Part shown: positions 11,900-22,312 of the stretch, piece after piece
How positions within the stretch are numbered: position 1 is the first letter of the stretch
How the letters are laid out: the number at the start of each line of letters is the position of its first letter
From: Anthoceros angustus
Lineage: Eukaryota; Streptophyta; Anthocerotopsida; Anthocerotales; Anthocerotaceae
DNA: 64,000 bases
Reading direction: 5' to 3'
Assembly: GCA_010909165.1 (NCBI GenBank)
Contig: VJWM01000063.1
Coordinates: 1,550,001-1,614,000 of the forward strand
Notes under the pieces: model-generated
Databases searched by the model: none
What the model was told of the DNA's origin: nothing
What the model saw: only the letters and a program-made list of their open reading frames with translations
Made by a program: the position numbers and the translations under genes

Positions 11900-12235
11900 C
11901 AACATTCCATCCCAAGTTGTCGATGAGCCTTCAAAGAAAACGGGTCTTATGGATTGAAGCTGAAATATTGCTTCTCCAAGCAGAATAGAGAGATGACTTG
12001 CAGAGAATGTTATCAAAAGGGAACAAGGAGAAACATAAAGCTGGCCATGAACATTGGGCCAAGATTGCCACAACTATGCGGAAGAGGAATATCAAACGCA
12101 CAGCAAAACAATGTCAAGTCAAGTGGGAATCCCTACATACAGATTGGAAGAATATATTCGACCACAATCGACACCTTGGCTCTGGGAAGAGTTCGTATTG
12201 GGACCTCTCCATTCAAGACGTATGTTAAATGTATG
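11900..12235 (+). pseudogene. Trihelix (Myb/SANT-like) DNA-binding domain remnant
   Basis: Read across frames, this stretch gives an AEILLL-type helix with a nearby tryptophan, then HWAKIATTMRKRNIKRTAKQ, CQVKWESLHTDWKNIFDHN and SGKSSYW. Plant trihelix factors of the GT/ASR3 group show the same spacing of tryptophans and an x-QCxxKWxxL core. The piece is short and the first helix sits in a different frame from the rest, with stops between, so I read it as a decayed copy or an isolated exon. No other part of a trihelix gene is seen nearby. Confidence 0.42.
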
Positions 12236-12824
12236 TATCATCATGGCACTTAAGGCATACATGCCACCGTGGCGGTCATCTCGGGTTGATGCTCGCTTAT
12301 CGTTCCTAAAAATAAACCTGGTTATTTGCCGGGTTTACTCAATTACAAGACAAAGGCACCCGGCTCGGAAAGCCCGTGTCGTTTTGTGAAGACCGGCTCA
12401 GGCTCAGGTTCATGGAAACTTGCCCTTAGCCTCTACCTTTGATGCTTGTAATTCTCTCTACCCTTTTTTGCCCTCTATTTGCGTGATCATCTTACTTAGC
12501 ACCTTGGTCTTTTTGACTCGTTGCCTCACCAAGCTAGCCATGGCTACCAAGGTTGAACCTTTTCCCCCTCTTTTCTACTTCACTATGCAGCCTTACATTA
12601 GTGGATGTGCAATGAATCTCGTCTCACCAAGGATCCAGAAATGGGGCCAATGATCCATTTTTGGTGGCTAAAGAAGGGAAGGGGAAGGGGGTGTTGACCA
12701 GCACATCTTTGTGCATCCAAGAAGCTAAACCTTGATTTGATCATCTGGTCTAGTCTTCTAAACCTCAAGTTTTGATTTTTTTTAGTATGATCTAGAAGTA
12801 GCTGGATAGGTGACTCAATGGCTG
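12236..12824. other. Intergenic, no gene recognised
   Basis: Pyrimidine-rich stretches are present, but no open frame carries recognisable similarity. Confidence 0.45.
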
Positions 12825-15588
12825 CTAGGGTTTTTGTCTTACAGCTTCAAAATACCTCGTTTGATCAACACAAGATACTTCGTGCTCTGTGAGACTGACC
12901 TGGCTATGAATGGGTCGTTGTTCGTGGTGCATTTTTTGTCTGGATGCCTCATATAACTCATCTTGTTCTGTTTTTAGTTCATGAAAATCACCCTCATTGT
13001 GGCAGTCATGATCGTATTGCAAGGGATTACAATCTTCGTCAACATTTCTAGCCACACATAACTCATTTTGATAACTTAATTCTTCCAACACTCTATGCAC
13101 ATTCCTTATAGTTTCTTGGCCTTCTGTAAGAAAATTTGAATAAAGTGAAGACAATGATTTTCTAAACAGTGTTTGAGTTTTCTCATGGTTTTCTACATTT
13201 GTAAGATTGTTCTCTTTGAGCTTGTTTGAAGAAAACGACTCCATTGATTCATTGAATATTTTCTTTGTTGTAACCAGATCAAGTTCATGAGAATTTTCCA
13301 AGGCTTTAGGTGCATGATTATCTGCAATACCTTGAAACACATATATTCTTTGAGTGGAGTTGTGGATACGTCCATCAATGACCTCAACACTACCAGGAAT
13401 CACATTCTTTATTTGTGAAGTTTTGTTCCGACTCGTCAATACTCTTTGAAGACTTATTGTAAGTCTTTTGTGCACGTACTTCGCATAAATTTTCTTTTTC
13501 TCTCTTTGTACCTGAATTAAACTAGAAATTAAGCCAAAAGATCTAAAAATTAAGCCGAAAGGTCTAAAAATTAAGTCAAGGAATTAAGACAATTGTGATT
13601 ACATATGTAGTAATACACTTATTTATATGGAATGGGTTTAAAAGATATAAATACTTCCTCGTATACAGTTTTCATCATATAACCTTGAAGATTTTAGGAA
13701 TGTGAATAACTTTGAAAATGATGGTTATGATTCTCTTCATGGGTGACACAAGACATAACTTCATTCCTTTCATAGTCCTCAATAGTTATTGAACTTGATG
13801 AACCCCTGATTTCGTAGCCTTTCTCCAAAGAGTTGAATAAGAGTTCTACTGATTCTTTTAGGCAATGAATACCTTGAGAATTGAAAGATGTCCAATTAGT
13901 CATGTTGATATATTATACATGACAACAATTCACATGAATTTAACAAACCCATAGCATCAACAAATTTGAATTACTACTCACTGTCAATAGTTTCATCAGA
14001 ATAATCGTTTGACTCCAAATGTTTTATTTTTCTACCCAAAGATGTAGATAAACTTTCATTCACATTGCATGAATTTTCAGTTTTTTCATGAGCATAATCA
14101 TTTAAAAACTGTGTGTTTTGTATTGGTTTGATATTTGCTTTAATATTTTTAGTTTGAACTTCATCTAGTTCTACAAGCACATTTGGATGCCCATTGTCAT
14201 CCAATTCATCACTTGTATCACTACAAATGGATGCAACAACTGATTTGAAAAGCATTGGGGCATCTAAGGATACCCAGATCTTAGATGTTTCACTGTTTAA
14301 TATTTGACTGTTTTGTGTTTCGTAGATTTTTCCCAAAACAGTACTACCTTGAGAACCAGTTTTTTGCATTATTCCCATTTGTATACCTTGCATTGAAATA
14401 TTACAAGGATCTATAAGCTCATGAGCTTTCGTGCAATCCAATTCTAAATCGCCATCGTCATCGCTACATATTGATGCCACCGAGCTCTTGAACAAGTACT
14501 TTGCTTCTTCTTCACTCAATGGAGGAATTGATTCCTTGTGTACTTTGCCAATATTTGTTGGATTAGCTCCAAGAATATCAACATTTTCTTGTTCTTCTCT
14601 AAGTTTATATGTGGTACTTAGTCTATCACAATTTATACCGGATGAACTTTGACGCCCTGTATGTCAAATTCGTCTTGATAACATAGCTGGTGTAGTTTTT
14701 TTGCTTGGAATTTTTGATTCCAAACAATTCCTAATTTTCTCTCTAGTATCTATCATGTTCTGAGAAGTTGTATGTTCTTCTCCATCTGCCGTTCTTGAGA
14801 CGATATTTGCTTTTCTTTCCATCATATTTGGTACAATTAGAATGGTCTTTACTTGATTGGATATTGGAGAATTCATGTGAACATTTTATCATTTCATTAT
14901 TTATGGTAGCCGGATCTTCTTCTCCCAATTCAAACTGACTTTTAATCCACTCATCTATTTCTGCACTTTTTAACGTTTTGCCACTTGTTACGGATTCTCC
15001 ATAACCTGACATACTCATAGTTTTCCCAACTAATCCTTGTTGTGAACGATTGTCAACTCGTTTTGATCCACCATAAAATGAGCTACTTTTAGATGTAGTT
15101 TTCAAAGGACAAATTACATTTAGAATTGCTTTGCTATCTTTTGTGGAATATGATTTTGGATGAAATGTGCTTACAGTCAAATCATCCTCCTTTTTGAATT
15201 CTTCTTCTTTGCTTATTGTACTTCCATGAGGTGGTGTTATAATATTACTATCTATTTTAGCTGTACATTCGTTTGCAAATATGATCGTGCTAGGTACTTG
15301 CAATCTTGGAGATTGATTCAAGGACACTTCCGTACTTTTGGAAAAATTGGAAGCCTTTTCCAAGAGTTTATTATTAAGTTCTTGGAGCCTAGTCCAACGA
15401 ATTAGAGAAAGTAAGATATATTGAAAAGAGTTATCCATTAAAATAATTTTTCTATCCACAATATTAATACTCAATAATTACAGAGATATAAAACTTACTT
15501 CTTCTTCTTGATTGTGAAAATGGGTTTCATTATGCCTTGTATCAAAAGTGTCAGAGCTACATCTTGTAGACTGATATGATTGACTCAT
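12825..15588 (-). pseudogene. AT-rich gene of unknown function, apparently broken
   Basis: I do not recognise this protein. A plausible first exon opens at the ATG at 15588 (MSQSYQSTRCSSDTF...) and ends at a GTAAGT donor at 15498. Three open stretches follow (about 15400-14750, 14876-13974 and 13903-13694), and then 13475-12825. The first two overlap in different frames near 14870, and an in-frame TGA at about 14670 separates SRRI from HTGRQSSSGIN. Content is Ser/Glu/Asp/Asn-rich with a short coiled-coil-like start (LQELNNKLLEKASNF). A degenerate motif recurs: LFKSSVASICSD, MLFKSVVASICSD, TLFRKSLSSLYSN. Base composition is far more AT-rich than neighbouring genes and resembles the SPAG1-like gene at 59-64 kb. 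It could be a real fast-evolving gene with sequence errors, or a decaying one. Confidence 0.45.
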
Positions 15589-17552
15589 ACCATACGCGCC
15601 AAACTACTTGAGGTTATTAAATAATTAAGTACAAAGTTGAAAAGCTGCTCTACCAAAATATACTTATAAGAGAGTAATCCTATAACTCTTTTGCATGTAG
15701 CTACCTACTTTCACAAGCAATTTCTGTTCACTATATTTTTAATACAGAAAATAATTAAATTAATTTTTTTTAAATAGATGAAAGGTAGTCTTGAGGTACA
15801 TTAAATGAATTTTATTGATCTATATATGAGTTATGTATATCAAATGGTTTTTGAGACTTATTTATTCGAGAATTATTCGAATAACCATTATGCCTTTTTC
15901 ACTTCCCACGACAGGCAAAGGAATGCACGACAACGAAGGCCATGCCTTCATCCCCTTGCTATCGAGACTCTCGGGCTAAAGCAAGGATTCCTCGAGGTTC
16001 ATCAAGGCCTTTGCTAAAGCCTACCATAACCACAAGAATGACGTTGGTCTCCTCCTTTCCTTGTGGTGACTTTCTTCAAGCAACGGGTATCTATCGCCCT
16101 GCAGAGGGCATTGGCCAACGAAGTATAGAGTACGGCAGCGTCCCCCAGGACTCGTCATCTTCGGCATCAGTGGTAGGCAGGCCCGTTCTTATCCTGAACC
16201 ATGACATTCTTAGAGCAATAGGTAGTTTCAAGATGGTTAGTCATGGGGGCTACTTCCCTTGGCTGGGGTCTCCAAAGGTTGTTCCCCTTCCCTGCAAAGA
16301 AGAAAATTCCTAAGCTCCCATTGTAAATTCCCAAGTTTGTACATACTTCGGGATTGAAGTACAAAAAGCATCAAAACTAGTATAGCAGCACGGTGCGTGG
16401 AAATTAGTGGGGGACACACCAAGTTGGTTCTATTTTTCGAACCACATGGGCATGCAGATCTCGGTGAGCTGGTATTTGTGGATGCAAGAGCAACACAGAC
16501 ATTTTTTTTGGGGAATTGGTTATGCAAAAACAACGCTTATTCACTTCAAATAGCCGGAAAAGGGTCAGGCTTTCTGGGGTTAAAGATTTGTCCTATGGTT
16601 CCCGTGGTTGAGTTTCATAGGTTGCCCAGATTCTGTTGAGAATGAAAATGCAAATCAGGCGGAGCTGTGGGGGATGGCTCAGTGAGGAGTCGGAGGCACC
16701 AAAGAAAGATGCCAGCTCAGAAGGTCTGCATACTTTGCTTTGGTTTACCAGTGATGCAAACTCATGGCCACACCTTGCCACTTTGCTTCTGGTGTACCAG
16801 TGATGTATCGTCAAGGCCACATCTTGTCACTTCGCTTCTGGTTTACCAGTGATGTCACCTCATGGCCACACCTTGATGCGAACTTGTACTAAACTCCTCG
16901 TACTCAGACAAGGAGCCTTCTAGTCACACATGTATGCAGGTGCTGCCGGAGGAAGACAGGCTCCTCGTCAGAAGGACAAACGTGACATGCGCGTCTTCCT
17001 CAGCGGAGCATTGAATGAAGGCCATAACATTGAAGCACCCAAAGGAAGACATAACAAGGAAAAGAACCAACAACGTAGGATTGTTTTTTGGTGTGTTCCA
17101 CTTCTACCCAGCCGAGCATTCAAAATGTGTCCAGTTCAGGGGACGTTGTCCAGTTGTTAGGTTGGAGAGATTTCTGTACATCAAAAATACATGTGGATGC
17201 ATGTGTATGTCGATGAGCATATACAAGAGGGGCGGTCCATCTGCATCATCCAGAACACTGTAAGTTGGCTTGCGGAACAAACATGCACGTCATTGCTAAA
17301 AACAAAGCCATTCCAAGAACTCTACTCTTGCAAACCATCTGACCAGCATCGAGAGCTCTACCGCTCAGGTTCAAAGAACATGCTTGACAACTCGGACACT
17401 ACCAGTCATGTTGAGGCATGAAGATGCCTGTCAAAGTTGTCAATGCTGAAAGAAAGCCATTCCAGATCTGTTCTCACAACAAAAGAACCCCACCTCCGAC
17501 AACCATGCGTCGATGCAGACGCCGCGGAAAGCGCTCAAATGTAGCCACACGA
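15589..17552. other. Intergenic region, no gene recognised
   Basis: The first part (to about 15,900) is AT-rich. The rest has scattered short open frames without recognisable similarity, plus the 49-bp repeat listed separately. Confidence 0.45.
16725..16876. repeat. 49-bp tandem repeat, three copies
   Basis: The core TGGTKTACCAGTGATG recurs at 16741, 16790 and 16839, a regular 49-bp spacing. The copies differ by a few substitutions. Confidence 0.85.
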
Positions 17553-18158
17553 CTAATATCCACCACCTAGGCTGGTGAAGTGTTTCTTGGAGGCACGATC
17601 TTTCTGATGATGCTTGTCATATGCACGTCCCCTCCCTCTGCCTGGACCGCCACCACCTCTTCCCCGACCAGCTCCTGCTTCTCCTCGTATTGTGTTGTGA
17701 ATAGCTTCGATTTCCTCTTCCTCAGAGGACTCTTCCTCGGACTCTTCCACATTTAGGGGAACATTACCACCCGGTCCCAGACCGTAAATGGTTTCCTCCT
17801 GCACTTTCATCAGAGCCTCCGCTTCCTGCACGCTTCCCACCTCTACAGATCCCGGCACCTGCATTGGCAGAAAACGTCCGATCACGAGATGCAAACTCTC
17901 GAAATCGAAGAAGACTGTTTGCAGCAAGCTTGATCTGAGTACCTTGTAGCTGTAGTTCTTCCCGTCCTTGACGTAGAACTTTGCCTTCGGCGCATCCTCC
18001 TTCGCCTTGCCCTTACTCCCGGAGCCTGACTTTTCCTGGCTCTTTCCTCCCGCTGCTGGGGCCTTGCTTTGTACAGTGTTCTGCTTGGTAGGCTTAGAGT
18101 CTGCCTTCCCTTTCTGCTGGCCTCTCGTTGCTGCTACCTTCCCTTGTCCTCCAGCCAT
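17553..18158 (-). CDS. Small protein resembling the C-terminal tail of ASCC2/CUE-type proteins
   Basis: The ATG at 18158 opens a Lys/Gly/Ser-rich start, then KFYVKDGKNYSYK, an 84-bp intron (17859-17942), VPGSVEVGSVQEAEALMK, ETIYGLGPGGNVPL, a Glu/Ser stretch, an RGRG tract and KDRASKKHFTSLGGGY. I recall very similar wording at the C-terminus of plant ASCC2-like CUE proteins (activating signal cointegrator complex, ribosome rescue and DNA repair). Here no CUE domain or ASCC2 body lies upstream: only 196 bp separate this ATG from the divergent cystathionine beta-lyase gene. The product of about 173 residues therefore looks like a stand-alone tail. Because the intron length is a multiple of three, retaining it keeps the frame open. 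The family assignment is from memory and moderate. Confidence 0.6.
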   Translation of the reverse strand: MAGGQGKVAATRGQQKGKADSKPTKQNTVQSKAPAAGGKSQEKSGSGSKGKAKEDAPKAKFYVKDGKNYSYKVLRSSLLQTVFFDFESLHLVIGRFLPMQVPGSVEVGSVQEAEALMKVQEETIYGLGPGGNVPLNVEESEEESSEEEEIEAIHNTIRGEAGAGRGRGGGGPGRGRGRAYDKHHQKDRASKKHFTSLGGGY

Positions 18159-18354
18159 CGCAGTGTCCACGCCGTCGCTCTTTCCTCTACAATTTTGATA
18201 TGAATTGTGCAACGGGAAAAGGGCAACAGTTCAGGCTGCATCCTTAACCCGTGAACCGAACATGTACATATTGCAACGGACTCCGTTTTCAACGTGACTG
18301 CATCCTGCCTTTCCCATAGCTGGGAATCGATTCCACACTGAGCGTAGGAAGGCG

Positions 18355-21300
18355 ATGGCGGTCGCCATGGAGAGGGCTGCCTCGTCCTTCCATGCACCTA
18401 CAGTGGTGGAAGAGCTTCCACGGTTAGAGATCAACTGGAGCTCGTCATTGGGTGTCTCTCGCCTTGCGGGCAGAGCATGTGGCTCTCAATTTGTAGGGCT
18501 GGGTCTGAAGGTGAGACAGAGGAATGCTCTTGCTTTGGAATGTGAGAGCCAAATTAATTTTTTTGCCTTCTATTTTGCAGCTATGCCACAATGGGGCGTT
18601 GGTGAATGCCAAATGGCTATCAAGATCTGTGGGGGTGAGGTGTCGTGCTGAACCTCACTCAGGGGAATCCGTGGTCGATGATACTGTGGTGGTGAAAGGA
18701 GATGCTCAGGAGTTGTTGAAAGCGCCCGTTGCTGGTAATTTGCCGCTGTGACATTTGCATACTCTTACCCTGAAGCGGGTGGCGCTCTGTGGTGCCAAGC
18801 TGCTGAGGCTTGGACTGGTCATCAGAATGGTAAGAATTCGGTCTCTCTCAGCTGTACAGGAAAGAGAGCTGAGCGTCTCAACACAGCTGCTGCAACTGGA
18901 TAATACGTTTGATCCCTATGACGCTCTTAGCACTCCCCTTTACCAGACAGCGACCTTCAAGCAGGCATCCTCTTGCTCCATTGTGTTTGAGCGGGGTCAC
19001 TTGAATTTCCAGAAGCTGAGTTGTGAATCTCTTGCATTTCCTTTCTGTTGATGCCAGCCATCAGCCACAGAGAATGGCCAGTATGACTATACAAGGAGTG
19101 GCAACCCGACACGTGATGCACTGGAGAAGTGAGTAAGGTCGTTTTGTAGCAGATTTGCTCTTCCATGCATTCGTTACAATTAAGTTGACAGTGGACAATC
19201 AGATTGGTTGCTCAGCTTGAGGGTGCGGATCGAGCATTCTCCTTCAGCACTGGGATGGCTGCTTTGGCTACTGTGACACATCTGGTTCAGGCAGGTGAGA
19301 CATGGCTAATGTATGCTTGTTTAGTCTCCCGTCTGAACAAATCTGAGCGTTCTTATCATGGATTGTGTTTGTGTGCAGGGCAGGAGATTGTGGCTGGTGA
19401 TGACATATATGGGGATCTGATAGGCTACTGTCGAGAGTTGTGCCAAAGTCCGGTGTCATCGTGAAGTAAGCAATCATTGTTTCCATGCGTGAGTCCTTTT
19501 CACTGTTTGGCATCATCTTTGTTTTGATTGCTGCTGGTGTTATATTTAGGAGAGTAGACACAAGCAATTTGGAAGAAGTGAAAGCTTCTATTGGGCCTGA
19601 GACAAAGCTCGTCTGGCTAGAAAGTCCAACCAACCCACGACAGCAGATATCTGATATCCGGGTTTCTCATCCTATCACACTGCCTTAATTATCTTGTTTT
19701 GTGATTCATCATTAGGAACGTCCCTAAAACAGGTTAGCAACTGACCGTGGGCAGGCAATATCAAAGTGGCACACGAATACGGAGCCATTGTGATTGTTGA
19801 CAACAGCATCATGTCTCCGGTTCTTTCCAAACCACTGTCCCTCGGAGCAGGTGCTTTAATAACTACTGTGTTGCTGAGTGGTTTTGGATTGGTTGGCTTC
19901 AACCTTCTCATGTCAGTGCTTGTGCAGACATTGTGATGCACTCAGCCACAAAATTCATTGCGGGTCACAGTGATGTGATGGCGGGGATCCTGGCTGTGAA
20001 GGAGATGCTCAGGAGTTGTTGAAAGCGCCCGTTGCTGGTAATTTGCCGCTGTGACATTTGCATACTCTTACCCTGAAGCGGGTGGCGCTCTGTGGTGCCA
20101 AGCTGCTGAGGCTTGGACTGGTCATCAGAATGGTAAGAATTCGGTCTCTCTCAGCTGTACAGGAAAGAGAGCTGAGCGTCTCAACACAGCTGCTGCAACT
20201 GGATAATACGTTTGATCCCTATGACGCTCTTAGCACTCCCCTTTACCAGACAGCGACCTTCAAGCAGGCATCCTCTTGCTCCATTGTGTTTGAGCGGGGT
20301 CACTTGAATTTCCAGAAGCTGAGTTGTGAATCTCTTGCATTTCCTTTCTGTTGATGCCAGCCATCAGCCACAGAGAATGGCCAGTATGACTATACAAGGA
20401 GTGGCAACCCGACACGTGATGCACTGGAGAAGTGAGTAAGGTCGTTTTGTAGCAGGATTTGCTCTTCCAGGCATTCGTTACAATTAAGTTGACAGTGGAC
20501 AATCAGATTGGTTGCTCAGCTTGAGGGTGCGGATCGAGCATTCTCCTTCAGCACTGGGATGGCTGCTTTGGCTACTGTGACACATCTGGTTCAGGCAGGT
20601 GAGACATGGCTAATGTATGCTTGTTTAGTCTCCCGTCTGAACAAATCTGAGCGTTCTTATCATGGATTGTGTTTGTGTGCAGGGCAGGAGATTGTGGCTG
20701 GTGATGACATATATGGGGGATCTGACAGGCTACTGTCGAGAGTTGTGCCAAAGTCGGGTGTCATCGTGAAGTAAGCAATCATTGTTTCCATGCGTGGAGT
20801 CCTTTTTCACTGTTTGGCATCATCTTTGTTTTGATTTGCTGCTGGTGTTATATTCAGGAGAGTAGACACAAGCAATTTGGAAGAAGTGAAAGCTTCTATC
20901 GGGCCTAAGACAAAGCTCGTCTGGCTAGAAAGTCCAACCAACCCACGACAGCAGATATCTGATATCCGGGTTTCTCGTCCTATCACACTGCCTTTGATTA
21001 TCTTGTTTTTGTGATTCATCATTAGGACCGTCCCTAAAACAGGTTAGCAACTGACCGTGGGCAGGCAATATCGAAAGTGGCACACGAATACGGAGCCATT
21101 GTGATTGTTGACAACAGCATCATGTCTCCGGTTCTTTCCAAACCACTGTCCCTCGGAGCAGGTGCTTTAATAACTACTGTGTTGCTGAGCGTTTTTGGAT
21201 TGGTTGGCTTCAACCTTCTCATGGCAGTGCTTGTGCAGACATTGTGATGCACTCAGCCACAAAATTCATTGCGGGTCACAGTGATGTGATGGCGGGGATC

Positions 21301-22312
21301 CTGGCTGTGAAGGGAGAGAGGTGTGTATTTGTAGCTGCTTCACCATGAATCGTAACTTAGATGGTGAGGGCTGATTCTCTCTTAGTTTGCCCGCGTTGCA
21401 GCTTGGCGAAAGATATCTACTTCCTCCAAAATGCAGAGGGGACAGGTCTAGCACCGTTTGATTGCTGGCTGTGCCTCCGGGGCATCAAGACAATGGCTCT
21501 GAGGGTAGAGAAACAGCAGGTGCTCAGATGCAGATATCCACTTATCTGTTTGCTTTGTACTCTCTCCCTTATCACTCCTGCTGAGATGTTGTCAGTTCAA
21601 CAGGCCAGTGCACAGAAGATCGCCGAATACCTGGCAGGACACCCACTCGTCAAACGAGTGAACTATGCGGGGCTGCCTGGCCACCCTGGGCGTGATCTCC
21701 ACTTTGCTCAGGTGACCCACTGCACACTGTCCAGCCGTTCCACAAACCTTATACCGAATAATGAGGTTGCTGATATGCTCTGGACAACAGTGCAAAGGTG
21801 CAGGCTCCGTGTTGAGCTTCACTACAGGGTCCCTGGAGATCTCCAAGCACATTGCAGAACAGACCAAGCTTTTCAGCATCACTGTAAGCTTTGGTAAGCT
21901 GATCCTCACATCCCTGGGCTGATGTAGATTCCCCTTCACTGTCCACGTGTGAATGATGGACTCGTTCACGTACACATCCTGATGCAGGTAGCGTGAAGTC
22001 GTTAATCAGCTTACCGTGCTTTATGTCTCACGCTAGCATTCCAGCAGAGGTTCGGAACGCGAGAGGCTTGTTCGAGGACTTGATCCGTCTTTCAGTACGT
22101 GCCATCGACCAGTCACTCTCTTGTGTAGGCCCTTGTAGGTTATCTAACATCTACCGAATGCCTCTGGGCTATCCCTGTCATGCCTGTCCTGACCAGCAAG
22201 TCCTCCGTTCATGGGTGCCACTGGCCTTGTCACTTGGCAGGTGGGCATAGAAGACGTGGACGACCTGATTTCAGATTTGTTCAATGCTCTCAGCACAGCT
22301 CCCCGGCATTAG
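18355..22312 (+). CDS. Cystathionine beta-lyase, plastid type, with internal duplication
   Basis: A PLP enzyme of methionine synthesis that splits cystathionine to homocysteine, pyruvate and ammonia. Exon 1 (18355-18510) and exon 2 (18581-18734) encode a plastid transit region. Core blocks are [21 protein letters not shown]-type wording (split), [78 protein letters not shown], the PLP-lysine region [36 protein letters not shown] and [15 protein letters not shown]; the gene ends ALSTAPRH at TAG 22310. Exons 3-8 occur twice (copy A 18.70-20.00 kb, copy B 20.00-21.31 kb). Copy A has two single-base losses that break the frame, so splicing exon 2 to copy B is needed for a normal enzyme. A GC-AG intron follows TATFKQ in both copies. 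Confidence 0.94.
18693..21306 (+). repeat. 1,303-bp tandem duplication inside the cystathionine beta-lyase gene
   Basis: The sequence from GATGCTCAGG at 18701 recurs from 20004, offset 1,303 bp, and the copies are nearly identical. The internal junction near 20,000 joins the end of exon 8 (GCTGTGAAGG) to the end of exon 2 (AGATGCTCAGG). Both breakpoints share a GTGAA-GGAGA microhomology: exon 2 has GTGAAAGGAGA and exon 8 has GTGAAGGGAGA. Confidence 0.95.

Noticed and set aside
17859-17942. Continuous reading of the ASCC2-tail ORF through this segment
   Set aside because: The stretch has GT/AG borders, and removing it restores the conserved NYSYK-VPGSVEV wording; it is better read as an in-frame intron.
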